Below the pieces are notes generated by a model. The model was not told the DNA's origin. It ran no database searches and saw only the letters and a program-made list of their open reading frames with translations. DNA of 64,000 nt from Betaproteobacteria bacterium (GTDB lineage: Bacteria > Bdellovibrionota_B > Oligoflexia > Silvanigrellales > Silvanigrellaceae). The translations under genes and the position numbers were made by a program. This document shows, piece after piece, positions 27,984 to 36,288 of the stretch (position 1 is the stretch's first letter; every line of letters begins with the position of its first letter). The stretch spans positions 105,760 through 169,759 of the forward strand of contig VGHE01000008.1 of NCBI GenBank assembly GCA_016868315.1, in the 5' to 3' direction.

Positions 27984-28502
27984 TCAGAGCTTCGATTGAA
28001 TGTGAGATTCAATCATCCAAAGTCGTTTTTCCAAAGATGCTAGGCCACGCAAACAAACGTCGTAGGTCACCGGATCGTTGTTGCGCTCAAGGGACACGAG
28101 ACAGTCACGCACCAGACCGCAAAAGTAGGACACTCTGTCGGTCATGACTTTGATAAACTCGTCTTGGTTGCGCATTCCCAGAGGGGCGTCTGCCAATTGG
28201 GGAACAGCAGCCAGCTTTTGAACCGTGGCTACAGGCTCGCCACCGAGAATTGCAGTGTGCTCCGCCAGCTCGTCGGCGAACTGCAACACGTTTGAAGAAG
28301 CGTCATCGAAAAGTGAATGCAGCGCCGAGAACCCCGAGCCCTTAACGTTCCAGTGCGCATTCTTGAGCTGCAAATACAGCTCAATAGAGCCTGATTGCAT
28401 GGGCTGGAGGATCCGAACAATCTCGACACGGTTTGTTTCCGTAAGCGGATGACGTGTGCGCTGCAGAACAATTGTCGGCTTCTTTTTAGCGATAGCTGGC
28501 AT
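27984..28502 (-). CDS. dps: Dps family DNA-protection/ferritin-like protein
   Basis: 172 residues from ATG with GGGAG upstream. Dps ferroxidase motifs are present: NAHWNVKG with its His, then the HSLFDD segment carrying His and Asp, then DELAEH. A basic N-terminal tail (KKKPTIVLQRTRH) could bind DNA. Dps dodecamers oxidise and store iron using peroxide and shield DNA in starvation or oxidative stress. Divergent from the amidotransferase gene across about 220 bases that should hold both promoters. Confidence 0.9.
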   Translation of the reverse strand: MPAIAKKKPTIVLQRTRHPLTETNRVEIVRILQPMQSGSIELYLQLKNAHWNVKGSGFSALHSLFDDASSNVLQFADELAEHTAILGGEPVATVQKLAAVPQLADAPLGMRNQDEFIKVMTDRVSYFCGLVRDCLVSLERNNDPVTYDVCLRGLASLEKRLWMIESHIQSKL

Positions 28503-28723
28503 GCTTATGACTCCCTGTCTCCGTGGAGACGTTAAGGTTGGCAAAGAGCCCCGGTCCTGGCCAAGGCAAGAACTCCTTGCTCTGGTATAAATCACAGCCG
28601 TCCGCTGAAAGAGAGTCTACTTTATTGAAATCACAAAAGTATTTACAGATGCAGAGAGTCTTTCTTCGCCGGAAATTTTGTGTCACAACACCTCTGCAGG
28701 CAGAACTGTTCGCGAAGAAAAAA

Positions 28724-29623
28724 ATGGGCATCCCTATGAACAAACGCAAAACCGACATCCTCATTGTTGATCCAGCTGCATTCGAACCCGAAACTGCAGC
28801 TTACAACCGCATTCTCATGCTTTTTGGCGAGCTTGCTGAGCACCCGGATTTCTCTTTGCGTTCTGTGGTTATCAAGTGCCCCGCACTCTCAAACGATGAT
28901 CCCCTGGAATCCGCATTCATCGAGAACCATCGCTATGCCGGTGTTTTTGGACTCGGTAGCACTGCCAATGTGACTGAAAATCCGCCTTGGTTGCCTCACA
29001 TGCGCAAGCTTCTGACTCAGAATATCTTCGAGAGAAACATTCCTTTTTTGGGGATTTGTTTTTCTCACCAAATGCTGGGAGACATGCACAACGCAAGAGT
29101 CGATTTTATCGACAATCGCCATGAATTGCCGACACGGCGCTATCAAGTGCCGCGTGGCAAGCAGGTGACCTCACCCAAAATGGCGCTGCTTGCTGCCACA
29201 CTCAGCGACTCCGACTACTTCTCCGGGAACCGAAAAGATCTCGCATTCCGTGAAGCAGCCGTGCAGACGCGCAATTGGGCTGAAAAAGACTGGCATCATG
29301 TTTTCCCTGAATCCAGCCAACTTCCACCGCTCCCACCAACCCACATGCGCATCCGCAAATCAATTCAGCAGCTCTGGCCGCGTGAATTCTGGAGCCACAC
29401 CTGGCATGAACAGGAAGTTAAGAAACCCATGCAGCCCTGGGATCTGCACGTGGCAATGACCAGCCCCGAGTGCGAGGTTGATGCACTCGTGCACCCGAAC
29501 AAACCCATTTACTCCGTGCAATCTCATCCTGAAACCCCACATCCCACCCGCGACGGCGATCGGCTCCTCAAAAATTTCATCTATATGTGCCATCTGTTCA
29601 ACCTCCAGGAGCGCATGCCCTGA
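28724..29623 (+). CDS. Class I glutamine amidotransferase-like protein
   Basis: About 299 residues. The catalytic Cys112 lies in FLGICFSHQ and the His-Glu pair in VQSHPE, so the GATase-I triad is complete. It resembles free-standing GMP-synthase-type GATases that work with separate synthetase partners or act as peptidases such as PuuD. An insert between the two halves (RIRKSIQQLW, PREFWSHTW) is unusual. The start is uncertain: ATG at 28724 or 28736; neither has a strong ribosome site. Confidence 0.75.
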   Translation: MGIPMNKRKTDILIVDPAAFEPETAAYNRILMLFGELAEHPDFSLRSVVIKCPALSNDDPLESAFIENHRYAGVFGLGSTANVTENPPWLPHMRKLLTQNIFERNIPFLGICFSHQMLGDMHNARVDFIDNRHELPTRRYQVPRGKQVTSPKMALLAATLSDSDYFSGNRKDLAFREAAVQTRNWAEKDWHHVFPESSQLPPLPPTHMRIRKSIQQLWPREFWSHTWHEQEVKKPMQPWDLHVAMTSPECEVDALVHPNKPIYSVQSHPETPHPTRDGDRLLKNFIYMCHLFNLQERMP

Positions 29624-29703
29624 GAACGTTTCCTTCCTTTCAAGGAATGAGCGTTGTCACGGACACTCGTGGAAATTAACTGGTGCCCTCTGAGGAGGGT
29701 TCC

Positions 29704-30877
29704 ATGGAACAGGAAGACGATATATTTGTAGACTTCATTATTGCAGATCGCCGCGATGCCCTGCATTTTGCACCTGTCGTGCATGAGCTGCGTCGCGACG
29801 GCAGCCTTGTTCCGAGGGTCACGGTAGTCACGAGTGGCACTGACAGTCTCACCAGCGTTCTTGCATCGCTCGACATTTCACCCGAAATTCAGTGGAAGAT
29901 CCGTGGCAGTGAGAACAACCAAAGCCTGTTTCATGCTGAGGTTCTTTTGTTGCTTGGGGAATTCTGGGGCGCACGTAAACCCAAATGGCTCATGAGCTTT
30001 GGTCACTCGGAATTCACATTTTCCTGCGTTTTTTCAGCTTTCCAGAATGACATCCAAATTGCCCATCTGGTAGATACAAACGGGATGGACGAGGTCTCCT
30101 CTGCAGGGAGACAAGGGCAACACAAGCAACGCCTCATCATTAGCATGTCGAACATTCATTTCACACCAAACATTCACTGCAAGAATCTTCTCCTCGCCGA
30201 CGGCGTTGAAGAGCGGAAAATATTCTCTGTGGGAAGCCCACTTCTGGAGTCTGGAAAAAATCATTTCCGAAAGCGACTTTTTCACATCGAAGACAAGGGA
30301 TTTTTCTTTGGTATCAGAAAAAATGGCGCGGCTCTCAGGTGGTAGTTTTGTTCTGATTGAGATCGACAAAAGCCAACCACAATATGAACAGTTGATAGAA
30401 GACATTCGCCGAATTATCTTAACCAATTCTCTTGTAAGATTTGTGCTGCTCGACCTTAAATACGGGAAGAAGGATAACTTCGCTGAGATTTTTTCACCCT
30501 ATAATCTTATGACGATCGACCAGATTGGCCATCTAGAGCGCTGCTTTCTTCAAGCAAATGCGCTCTTTACTTTGAGCGATTCGGTCGAAGTTCTCGAAGA
30601 GTGTGCCGGGTTTGGAACACGAGGAATACTTCTGCAGAGCAGCACAGTGCGCCTTGATTTGGTCAGCTCTGGATGGATCACGCTGACGAGTTCAGTGGCA
30701 GAAGATCTCGAGAAAAAATTCCAGACCCTTCTGAGCGAGGGCAAGACAATGCAAGCACAAGTGCCGTTGAGAACAGCCGAGGCGGCGAGCTCAGGAGCCG
30801 CACGACGCATTGTTGCTGCACTCACCAGCCGAATAAGCGAAAACGAGCAAAAATGGAGAACATCACTTCCACCGTAA
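29704..30877 (+). pseudogene. WecB-like UDP-GlcNAc 2-epimerase, frameshifted
   Basis: Two overlapping frames together resemble one WecB/MnaA-type epimerase. The first (29704-30345) has RRDALHFAPVVHEL and EERKIFSVGSPLLES, parallel to the TRPEAIKLAPVV and RIFVTGNPVID regions. The second, in the +1 frame and clear from about 30340 to 30877, has FTLSDSVEVLEECAGFGTRG, parallel to LTDSGGIQEEA, and a terminal helix. The shift lies between 30245 and 30340, where two A6 runs occur. Catalytic positions are degraded too: GHSEFTF replaces HGDTTST and AHLVDTNG replaces AHVEAGLRT. Most likely a decaying gene; a sequencing error in an A-run or a divergent non-epimerase protein are alternatives. Its 3' end overlaps the convergent DUF155 gene by 56 bases. 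Confidence 0.62.
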
Positions 30878-31724
30878 TGAGCACAATAATGATGACCTCA
30901 AGTCTTTGTGCGAGTGCCGTGTTGCGTGACTCAAGAACAATGCGGAGCGACTCTTTGATAGTCTCAATTTTGTATTCAATCGACTTGAATCGCTCCTCGA
31001 GGTCAAAGGCATTGCGCAAATCGAGATAAATGGATTCCATCTCGGCGTCGTTCCAAAGGGTGTCGGGCTTGTCGAGCAAATGCAGCACGCCCACCACTTC
31101 TGCTTGAGTCATGGAAGCATCAGCGATTTGACTGTTCAGGTGACGCGTTGGAAAAGCAATGCGCCCCTGTTTGCGAATACGATCGAGCATGGCAAGGACC
31201 TGAATCTTCGCCTGCGTAACAATCCCCTCGTAGTATTCCATCGCAACACTCTGCGCGAGTGTTTGCACAACTGCACCCAGGCGTTCCTGATTGACTGATG
31301 GCAAAACCAAGCGGTTGTATTCGACCTGCGCCGTTCGGCCAGAATCCACAAAAATTAGGAATTTTTCCGCCGTAACGCGCGGCTCACGCAGAGGCAAACC
31401 AAGCGACTCCCTCAACAAATCCACTTCGATGTGGCGCATCTCCTTGGGCACTTCCACAAAAACGATGGCACCAAACCTCCATGCAAATGCAATTCCTACG
31501 TCTGCAATCAGCTTTGCCCGAACGTCGTTGGCATCCAGCGAAGGATATGGTCCCCAACCCTGTGGCAAGCGGTCGAGGTCAAAATCTTCTTTGTAGGTTT
31601 CGGCGTGAAGACCGATATCAGCAATGCGGTCACGGCAAACGGCATTCAGCCAATCATTGACTTCCGCCGCCATGCGACTGCGCTGGTGAAAGCTCATGTC
31701 AGATGTATGCACGGCTTCACTCAT
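30822..31724 (-). CDS. DUF155 (RMD1/YagE-like) membrane-anchored protein
   Basis: 300 residues from an ATG that overlaps the TGA of the small Feo protein (ATGA); longer GTG/ATG starts inside that gene are possible but less economical. The protein matches RMD1/DUF155 with LVLPSVNQERLGAVVQTLAQ, DKPDTLWNDAEMESIY and a closing helix EVIIIVLITVEVMFSIF that should anchor it in the membrane. Function of bacterial members is poorly defined; eukaryotic homologues act in mitochondrial translation or organisation. Coupling to feoAB suggests a role connected with iron supply in this organism, an inference from position. Confidence 0.8.
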   Translation of the reverse strand: MSEAVHTSDMSFHQRSRMAAEVNDWLNAVCRDRIADIGLHAETYKEDFDLDRLPQGWGPYPSLDANDVRAKLIADVGIAFAWRFGAIVFVEVPKEMRHIEVDLLRESLGLPLREPRVTAEKFLIFVDSGRTAQVEYNRLVLPSVNQERLGAVVQTLAQSVAMEYYEGIVTQAKIQVLAMLDRIRKQGRIAFPTRHLNSQIADASMTQAEVVGVLHLLDKPDTLWNDAEMESIYLDLRNAFDLEERFKSIEYKIETIKESLRIVLESRNTALAQRLEVIIIVLITVEVMFSIFARFRLFGW

Positions 31725-31864
31725 CGAGTGATTTTGTTGTTTTTGCTCTGACAGGATGAACATCCACCGCACTCCTCTTTCGCCTGGCCTGCAAACAGCT
31801 TACGCAGAACCACAAGAGCTGCAATGGCGATAACAGGTACAACCAGCCAGTCGGTTCCGGTCAT
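31721..31864 (-). CDS. FeoB-associated Cys-rich membrane protein, 47 aa
   Basis: A short gene. ATG overlaps the feoB stop by 4 bases (ATGA) and its own TGA overlaps the DUF155 start. The product has an N-terminal helix (WLVVPVIAIAALVVLRKL) and a Cys cluster EECGGCSSC in a basic tail, exactly the layout of the FeoB-associated Cys-rich membrane proteins found in many feo operons, which may bind iron or a cluster and assist FeoB. Confidence 0.82.
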   Translation of the reverse strand: MTGTDWLVVPVIAIAALVVLRKLFAGQAKEECGGCSSCQSKNNKITR

Positions 31865-33726
31865 ACGAACACGCCCGCAATTCGGAAGGTGAAAAAAGCT
31901 GCGACCCAGGCAAGCAGCAAGAAGACACCGAAACTCAACACAGTCCAGCGCAGAGAACGAGTTTCACGCTGCATGACAGCAAAAGTTGCCAGACACTGTG
32001 GTGCAAAAATGTACCAAGCGAGCAGAGCCAGAGCGGTCGGCAGACTCCAATCCTCTTTGAGTCTTTCGGTGAGTTGGCTTGTGTCTTCGGAATTCTCCGA
32101 TTCGACCGCATAAACTGTACCCAAAGCACTCACCAGCACTTCGCGCGCCGCGAACCCAGGAATCATTGCAACTGATATTTTCCAGTTAAAGCCGATGGGC
32201 TCGAGCACAGGAGCCACCACACTGCCGAGCTTGCCTGCAAGGCTGTAGTGAATGGCTGACTGAGTTGCATCAGCCGGAGGGCGAGGAAAGGTGGAAATCG
32301 CCCACAACAGAACCATGATGGAAAGGATGAGCGTTCCGGCTCGTATGAGAAATGCACGCGCCCTCTCATAAAGTCCACGGTATACGGTGCGCAGCGATGG
32401 CAGGCGATAAGTAGGAAGCTCGAGCAAAAAATAGCCACTGCTGCCGGTGAGTTTGAATGATTTGAGAAGTGCCGCGAACGCAAACGCGCTAAGTGCACCG
32501 GCAACGTATAGGCTTGTTAGAACTATCCCCTGCAACCCAAAAATCCCTGCGACAAGCGAGTTCGGTATAAAAGCCGCAATCAGCAAGGTGTACACCGGAA
32601 GTCGAGCAGAGCAGGTCATCAGGGGAGTGACGAGAATAGTGGCCAGACGTTGCTCAGGCGATTGAATGCTCCGTGCACCAATTATGGCCGGAACAGCGCA
32701 TGCAAAACCGGAGACCAGGGGCAGCACCGAACGTCCCGAAAGCCCAACCCGCCCCATAATGCGATCCATTAGAAAAGCAGCGCGCGCCATATAACCGGAG
32801 TCTTCGAGCAACAACAGGCAACCAAACAGAATGAGAATTTGCGGCAAAAACACCACCACAGCACCCACTCCAGAAATGATTCCGTCAACCAAAAGATCGG
32901 TGAGCAGACCTGCTGCAAGCTTTTCACGCGTCCAGGCGGCAAATGCACTCACCAGACCATCTAACACATCCGTAGGTATTGCTCCCAGATTAAAAACCGC
33001 CTGAAAAATCGAAAAAATAACAGCCAGGAGAATGAGCGGTCCCCAAAAAGGGTGTAGCAGAGTGCGGTCAATCTGCGCGGTGAGTTGAGCGGGATGTCCT
33101 GGTGAAACCACCACACGGCGCAGGATGTCTTCGACCTGACGACGTCGTGCAATGATTTGTTCTCGCGTTGAAGGTGTCCAGCGTACTGCAGATTTATCAA
33201 ATTGAGGCTGAATCGCTGCGGCTGCAGCCTCTGCGAGCGCAGGAACTCCTTCGTTGCGCGTTGCCGCTGTGGGAACAACTCGACAACCAAGCAGCTGTTC
33301 CAATGCGCCAAGATCAAACTTCATACCCGTTGCAGAGGCCATATCCATCATGTTGAGTGCCACGCACATCGGATAGCCGAGCGCACGGATCTCCAAAGCA
33401 ATAGGCAAATGCAATCGCAAATTGGTGGCATCGAGAACAACTATCAGAACAGACGGCCGCAGCTCCGCACCCATCTCTCCAAGCAAGACATCATGCGTGA
33501 CTCGCTCATCTTCACTGTGCGGATTCAAACTATAAGCACCGGGCAAATCGAGAATGCGCAGGGGATGTCCGAGGTCGGAGCGCAAATCTGATTCCACACA
33601 CTCGACCGTGACACCAGGATAGTTGGCAACCTTTTGCCGAAGTCCGGTTAGGACGTTGAACAACGCAGTTTTACCGCAGTTGGGATGCCCCACAAGACCA
33701 ACGAGAATTTTGCTCGAGTCACTCAC
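31861..33726 (-). CDS. feoB: Ferrous iron transporter FeoB
   Basis: 621 residues. The N-terminal GTPase domain has G1 GHPNCGKT, G3 DLPGAYSL and G4 NMMD; several membrane helices follow with the two Gate regions (LPLVSGFACAVPAI, PGFAAREVLVSALG). FeoB moves Fe(II) across the inner membrane, gated by GTP binding. At 621 residues it is shorter than the about 770 of E. coli FeoB, lacking much of the C-terminal tail, as in other lineages. The GTG start overlaps the feoA stop by 4 bases (GTGA). Confidence 0.96.
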   Translation of the reverse strand: MSDSSKILVGLVGHPNCGKTALFNVLTGLRQKVANYPGVTVECVESDLRSDLGHPLRILDLPGAYSLNPHSEDERVTHDVLLGEMGAELRPSVLIVVLDATNLRLHLPIALEIRALGYPMCVALNMMDMASATGMKFDLGALEQLLGCRVVPTAATRNEGVPALAEAAAAAIQPQFDKSAVRWTPSTREQIIARRRQVEDILRRVVVSPGHPAQLTAQIDRTLLHPFWGPLILLAVIFSIFQAVFNLGAIPTDVLDGLVSAFAAWTREKLAAGLLTDLLVDGIISGVGAVVVFLPQILILFGCLLLLEDSGYMARAAFLMDRIMGRVGLSGRSVLPLVSGFACAVPAIIGARSIQSPEQRLATILVTPLMTCSARLPVYTLLIAAFIPNSLVAGIFGLQGIVLTSLYVAGALSAFAFAALLKSFKLTGSSGYFLLELPTYRLPSLRTVYRGLYERARAFLIRAGTLILSIMVLLWAISTFPRPPADATQSAIHYSLAGKLGSVVAPVLEPIGFNWKISVAMIPGFAAREVLVSALGTVYAVESENSEDTSQLTERLKEDWSLPTALALLAWYIFAPQCLATFAVMQRETRSLRWTVLSFGVFLLLAWVAAFFTFRIAGVFV

Positions 33727-33980
33727 CGCGCAGTTCCCTCTGCCTCTTTGTGTTCTTCAATTAAAATAAGATCGGCTTCATCGCGGCGCAGAGCAATGCG
33801 CGTTCCAGCGCACATCACCACAATAGGATCGCCTGACAGGGGTGCTTCGTGCACAATCTCGATGGCTTCACCAGCAACAAAGCCCAATTCCACCAATCTC
33901 TCCGACAGAGGGTGACCTGTGCGCACGTCGAGTACGCTCACTATTTTATTTTTTTCTATAAATTTCAGTGATTTGCTCAC
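33723..33980 (-). CDS. feoA: Ferrous iron transport protein FeoA
   Basis: 85 residues, SH3-like FeoA fold: HPLSERLVELGFVAGEAIEI, then APLSGDPIVV, then an aliphatic RIALRRDEADLILIE. It starts at GTG with GCGGAG six bases upstream and heads the feo operon. FeoA is a small cytoplasmic partner that interacts with FeoB. The promoter with Fur site lies directly upstream. Confidence 0.93.
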   Translation of the reverse strand: MSKSLKFIEKNKIVSVLDVRTGHPLSERLVELGFVAGEAIEIVHEAPLSGDPIVVMCAGTRIALRRDEADLILIEEHKEAEGTAR

Positions 33981-34013
33981 ATGAAGCTCCGCTCTTCAAC
34001 ACCGCGCACTCAC

Positions 34014-34042
34014 TAATTAGTCTTATTGAGAATCATTTTCAA
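34014..34042 (-). promoter_or_regulatory. feoA promoter overlapped by Fur box
   Basis: On the minus strand TTGAAA (34042-34037), a 17-base spacer and TAATTA (34019-34014) form a candidate sigma-70 promoter. The palindrome TGAGAATCATTTTCA at 34027-34041 is a full 7-1-7 Fur site (TGANAATNATTNTCA) covering the -35 element and spacer, so iron-loaded Fur should block transcription of feoABC-DUF155. It may also affect the divergent outer-membrane protein gene at 34126. Confidence 0.82.
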
Positions 34043-34125
34043 CAGAATTTCGGAGAATTTCGTGACAGCTCCGCAGGCAGCCAGATAGACTCGCAAATCC
34101 AATCATTTTTTAGGGAGTTAAAACC

Positions 34126-34971
34126 GTGGGAAGAATTCTCAGTTCCAAGTCCAGCTTGAAGACCATCTTCTCGTCGATTGTATTCTCTGCTGTTGTTCAA
34201 CCACAATTGTCGTTCGCGAAAGCTCCAGAAACCGTAGGCACGGTGGAACTTGGCTACTCAGCAGTTGCCGCTCATAAAATTCAGTTCGGCAAAGAGGGAA
34301 GCAAATTCGATTACGTTAAAGAGGGTGGTCAGGACATCCTGTTCCCATTCGCTCGCGCAGAAGTTGCGGTGCGCACAGATGACAACACCCGCTTTGTGTT
34401 TGTCTACCAGCCACTTGAGCTCAACACGCGTGTAGTGGTTCCCGAGAAATTGCAGGTCGACGACGTGACCTTCGACAAAGACACTCCAGTGGATCTCAAG
34501 TATTCGTTTCCATTCTATCGTTTCAGCTGGCTGCGTGACACCTGGTCAAATGAAACAACAAAAATAGCGCTCGGAGCGAGCTTGCAGTTGCGCAACGCAC
34601 GCATTGAATTCACGAGCGTGGATGGCAAGAAGCACCGCAGCAACCGCGACGTTGGACCTGTGCCAATCTTTAAATTCCAGAGTGTCACTCAATTGGGCAA
34701 CGGCGTCTGGTGGGGTACCGATATCGATACAATTTATGTTTCCGTTAAGTATCTCAATGGTGGACGCTCTGATGTGACAGGTTCCTTCCACGATGCGTCA
34801 TTGAAACTGGGCTTCCCAATTGTATCGTGGCTGGATGCAGCTTTCGTCACACGTTACATTGGTGGAGGTGCGGAGGGAACGAGCAAGAGTCCTGACCGCG
34901 GTGCAGACGGCTACAACAACAACCAGATTCACACAGTGAATTTCGGATTGGCACTGAACGCCAAGAACTAA
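34126..34971 (+). CDS. Outer-membrane beta-barrel-like protein, possibly iron-regulated
   Basis: 281 residues from GTG with AGGGAG at good spacing. A signal peptide ends near SFAKA. The mature part is dominated by alternating strand-like segments (ARAEVAVRTDDNTRFVFVYQP, interrupted by turns) and closes with TVNFGLALNAKN, giving a predicted 8-12 strand barrel. No named family recognised. It shares an intergenic region with feoA; the Fur box sits about 85 bases upstream of its start, so Fur control is possible but less certain than for feo. Confidence 0.6.
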   Translation: MGRILSSKSSLKTIFSSIVFSAVVQPQLSFAKAPETVGTVELGYSAVAAHKIQFGKEGSKFDYVKEGGQDILFPFARAEVAVRTDDNTRFVFVYQPLELNTRVVVPEKLQVDDVTFDKDTPVDLKYSFPFYRFSWLRDTWSNETTKIALGASLQLRNARIEFTSVDGKKHRSNRDVGPVPIFKFQSVTQLGNGVWWGTDIDTIYVSVKYLNGGRSDVTGSFHDASLKLGFPIVSWLDAAFVTRYIGGGAEGTSKSPDRGADGYNNNQIHTVNFGLALNAKN

Positions 34972-34995
34972 GCCAACTCAATTGCGGGAGCAGAG

Positions 34996-36288
34996 GTGAA
35001 CACGAGGACACACGCTCAACGGTTTCGGGGTGGAGTCCTGCTGTATGCTTTGTCGGTGGCCAGCGGGCTGGCGAACTTTGGTGCGCTCAAACTCCTGCAG
35101 CACATCACCCCCCAGCCGTCCACCTACTCCCAGATCTCAACCATCCTGCTCTCGTTCACTACATTTCAATTGCTGACCGACCTAGGTACGCAAACCCAGT
35201 TCGTTCATAGCTTTCGCAAAGCTGATGCGGCTCATCGAGGGGAACTCGTACACCTGCTGCTGCAGTCGCGCCTTGCTTTGGGGTGTGCAGCAGTTTTGCT
35301 GTCCCTCGTATACATTGCAGCTGCGCAGTTCACTGCAGAAATGGCATTTGCATTTCTCCTATACCAGGTAGCATTTATTCCATTTGCATACATGAGCACA
35401 GCCGACAGCGTCTTTCTTGCGCGGGAAGAGTTCAGCAAGGCGATACTTTCGCGCGTCACCCGCATTGTTGCACTGATCTGCTTTCTCACTGTTGCGGCGA
35501 TCACCCACTCGGGCAACCTGATTATGCCCGCACTGTTTTCAACCGTTTCGTTTTGTATTTGTGCCGTGCTGGTTTGGTTCTCCTCGCTTCGAGAAAGCAC
35601 CACATCAACTGCGGGGCATGCGCACTTTTTGAAACCAAGCTGGTGGCGCTTTTCCAACAGTGCGAAGCTCGCCTTTCTCAAAGGCAGTGGACTTGCTAGC
35701 CTCGTTATTATTTTTCATTTTCTGCAGTCGTTCATTGCACAGATCTTTCTTGTTCGGAGTGTCGGAGAGCAATCGCTCACATCCATAAATACAGCTCTTG
35801 TGATTGCCACACCCGCAATTTTAGCCTTTCAAACCTTGGGACAAATGCAATTGCCGGCAGTCTCGGACTGGGCATCTTCTCGAGAAGCCAACCTCAAGCC
35901 GGATTTACTGAAATTTTTCCTCAAAATGCTGCTTGTGTTTGTGCTGATGTGCGCAGGTTTAGCGCTTGCACAAGAGCTGGGGTGGGTCAGCTGGTTCTTT
36001 CCGCTTAGCACACAAACTACGGTCGAGCTCAGTTTCCTCTACATGATTGCAAATGCAATTCTGTGCTTCGCAGGTCCACTCCAAGTGCTGTGCCAGTACC
36101 AATCCCGGGCGCGGCCATTGCTTTTGGCTTTGGCTATCTCGGTTCTCTTGAGCTGGGCGTGTCAGTTCATCTTGAACCCACACTCAAACGAAATGGCGCT
36201 TCTCACCGCCCTTCTGCTCTTCGCAGTTCTCATTTCAACGGCAAGCCTCATCATCTCAACTCAACGCCAATCACGTCACTTGGATTGA
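34996..36288 (+). CDS. Polytopic membrane protein, oligosaccharide flippase-like (Wzx/MVF type)
   Basis: 430 residues with about 12 hydrophobic helices and an N-terminal basic/amphipathic stretch, matching polysaccharide-biosynthesis flippases of the MVF superfamily. The start is GTG with GGGAG five bases upstream. Such proteins flip undecaprenyl-linked sugar repeats across the inner membrane. No glycosyltransferases are adjacent, but the convergent FAD oxidoreductase could be a sugar-modifying partner. Its 3' end overlaps that gene by 13 bases. Confidence 0.68.
   Translation: MNTRTHAQRFRGGVLLYALSVASGLANFGALKLLQHITPQPSTYSQISTILLSFTTFQLLTDLGTQTQFVHSFRKADAAHRGELVHLLLQSRLALGCAAVLLSLVYIAAAQFTAEMAFAFLLYQVAFIPFAYMSTADSVFLAREEFSKAILSRVTRIVALICFLTVAAITHSGNLIMPALFSTVSFCICAVLVWFSSLRESTTSTAGHAHFLKPSWWRFSNSAKLAFLKGSGLASLVIIFHFLQSFIAQIFLVRSVGEQSLTSINTALVIATPAILAFQTLGQMQLPAVSDWASSREANLKPDLLKFFLKMLLVFVLMCAGLALAQELGWVSWFFPLSTQTTVELSFLYMIANAILCFAGPLQVLCQYQSRARPLLLALAISVLLSWACQFILNPHSNEMALLTALLLFAVLISTASLIISTQRQSRHLD

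Noticed and set aside
29704-30877. Programmed ribosomal frameshift instead of a pseudogene
   Set aside because: The downstream frame is +1, no typical slippery heptamer for a -1 shift with a downstream structure is seen, and catalytic residues are also lost.
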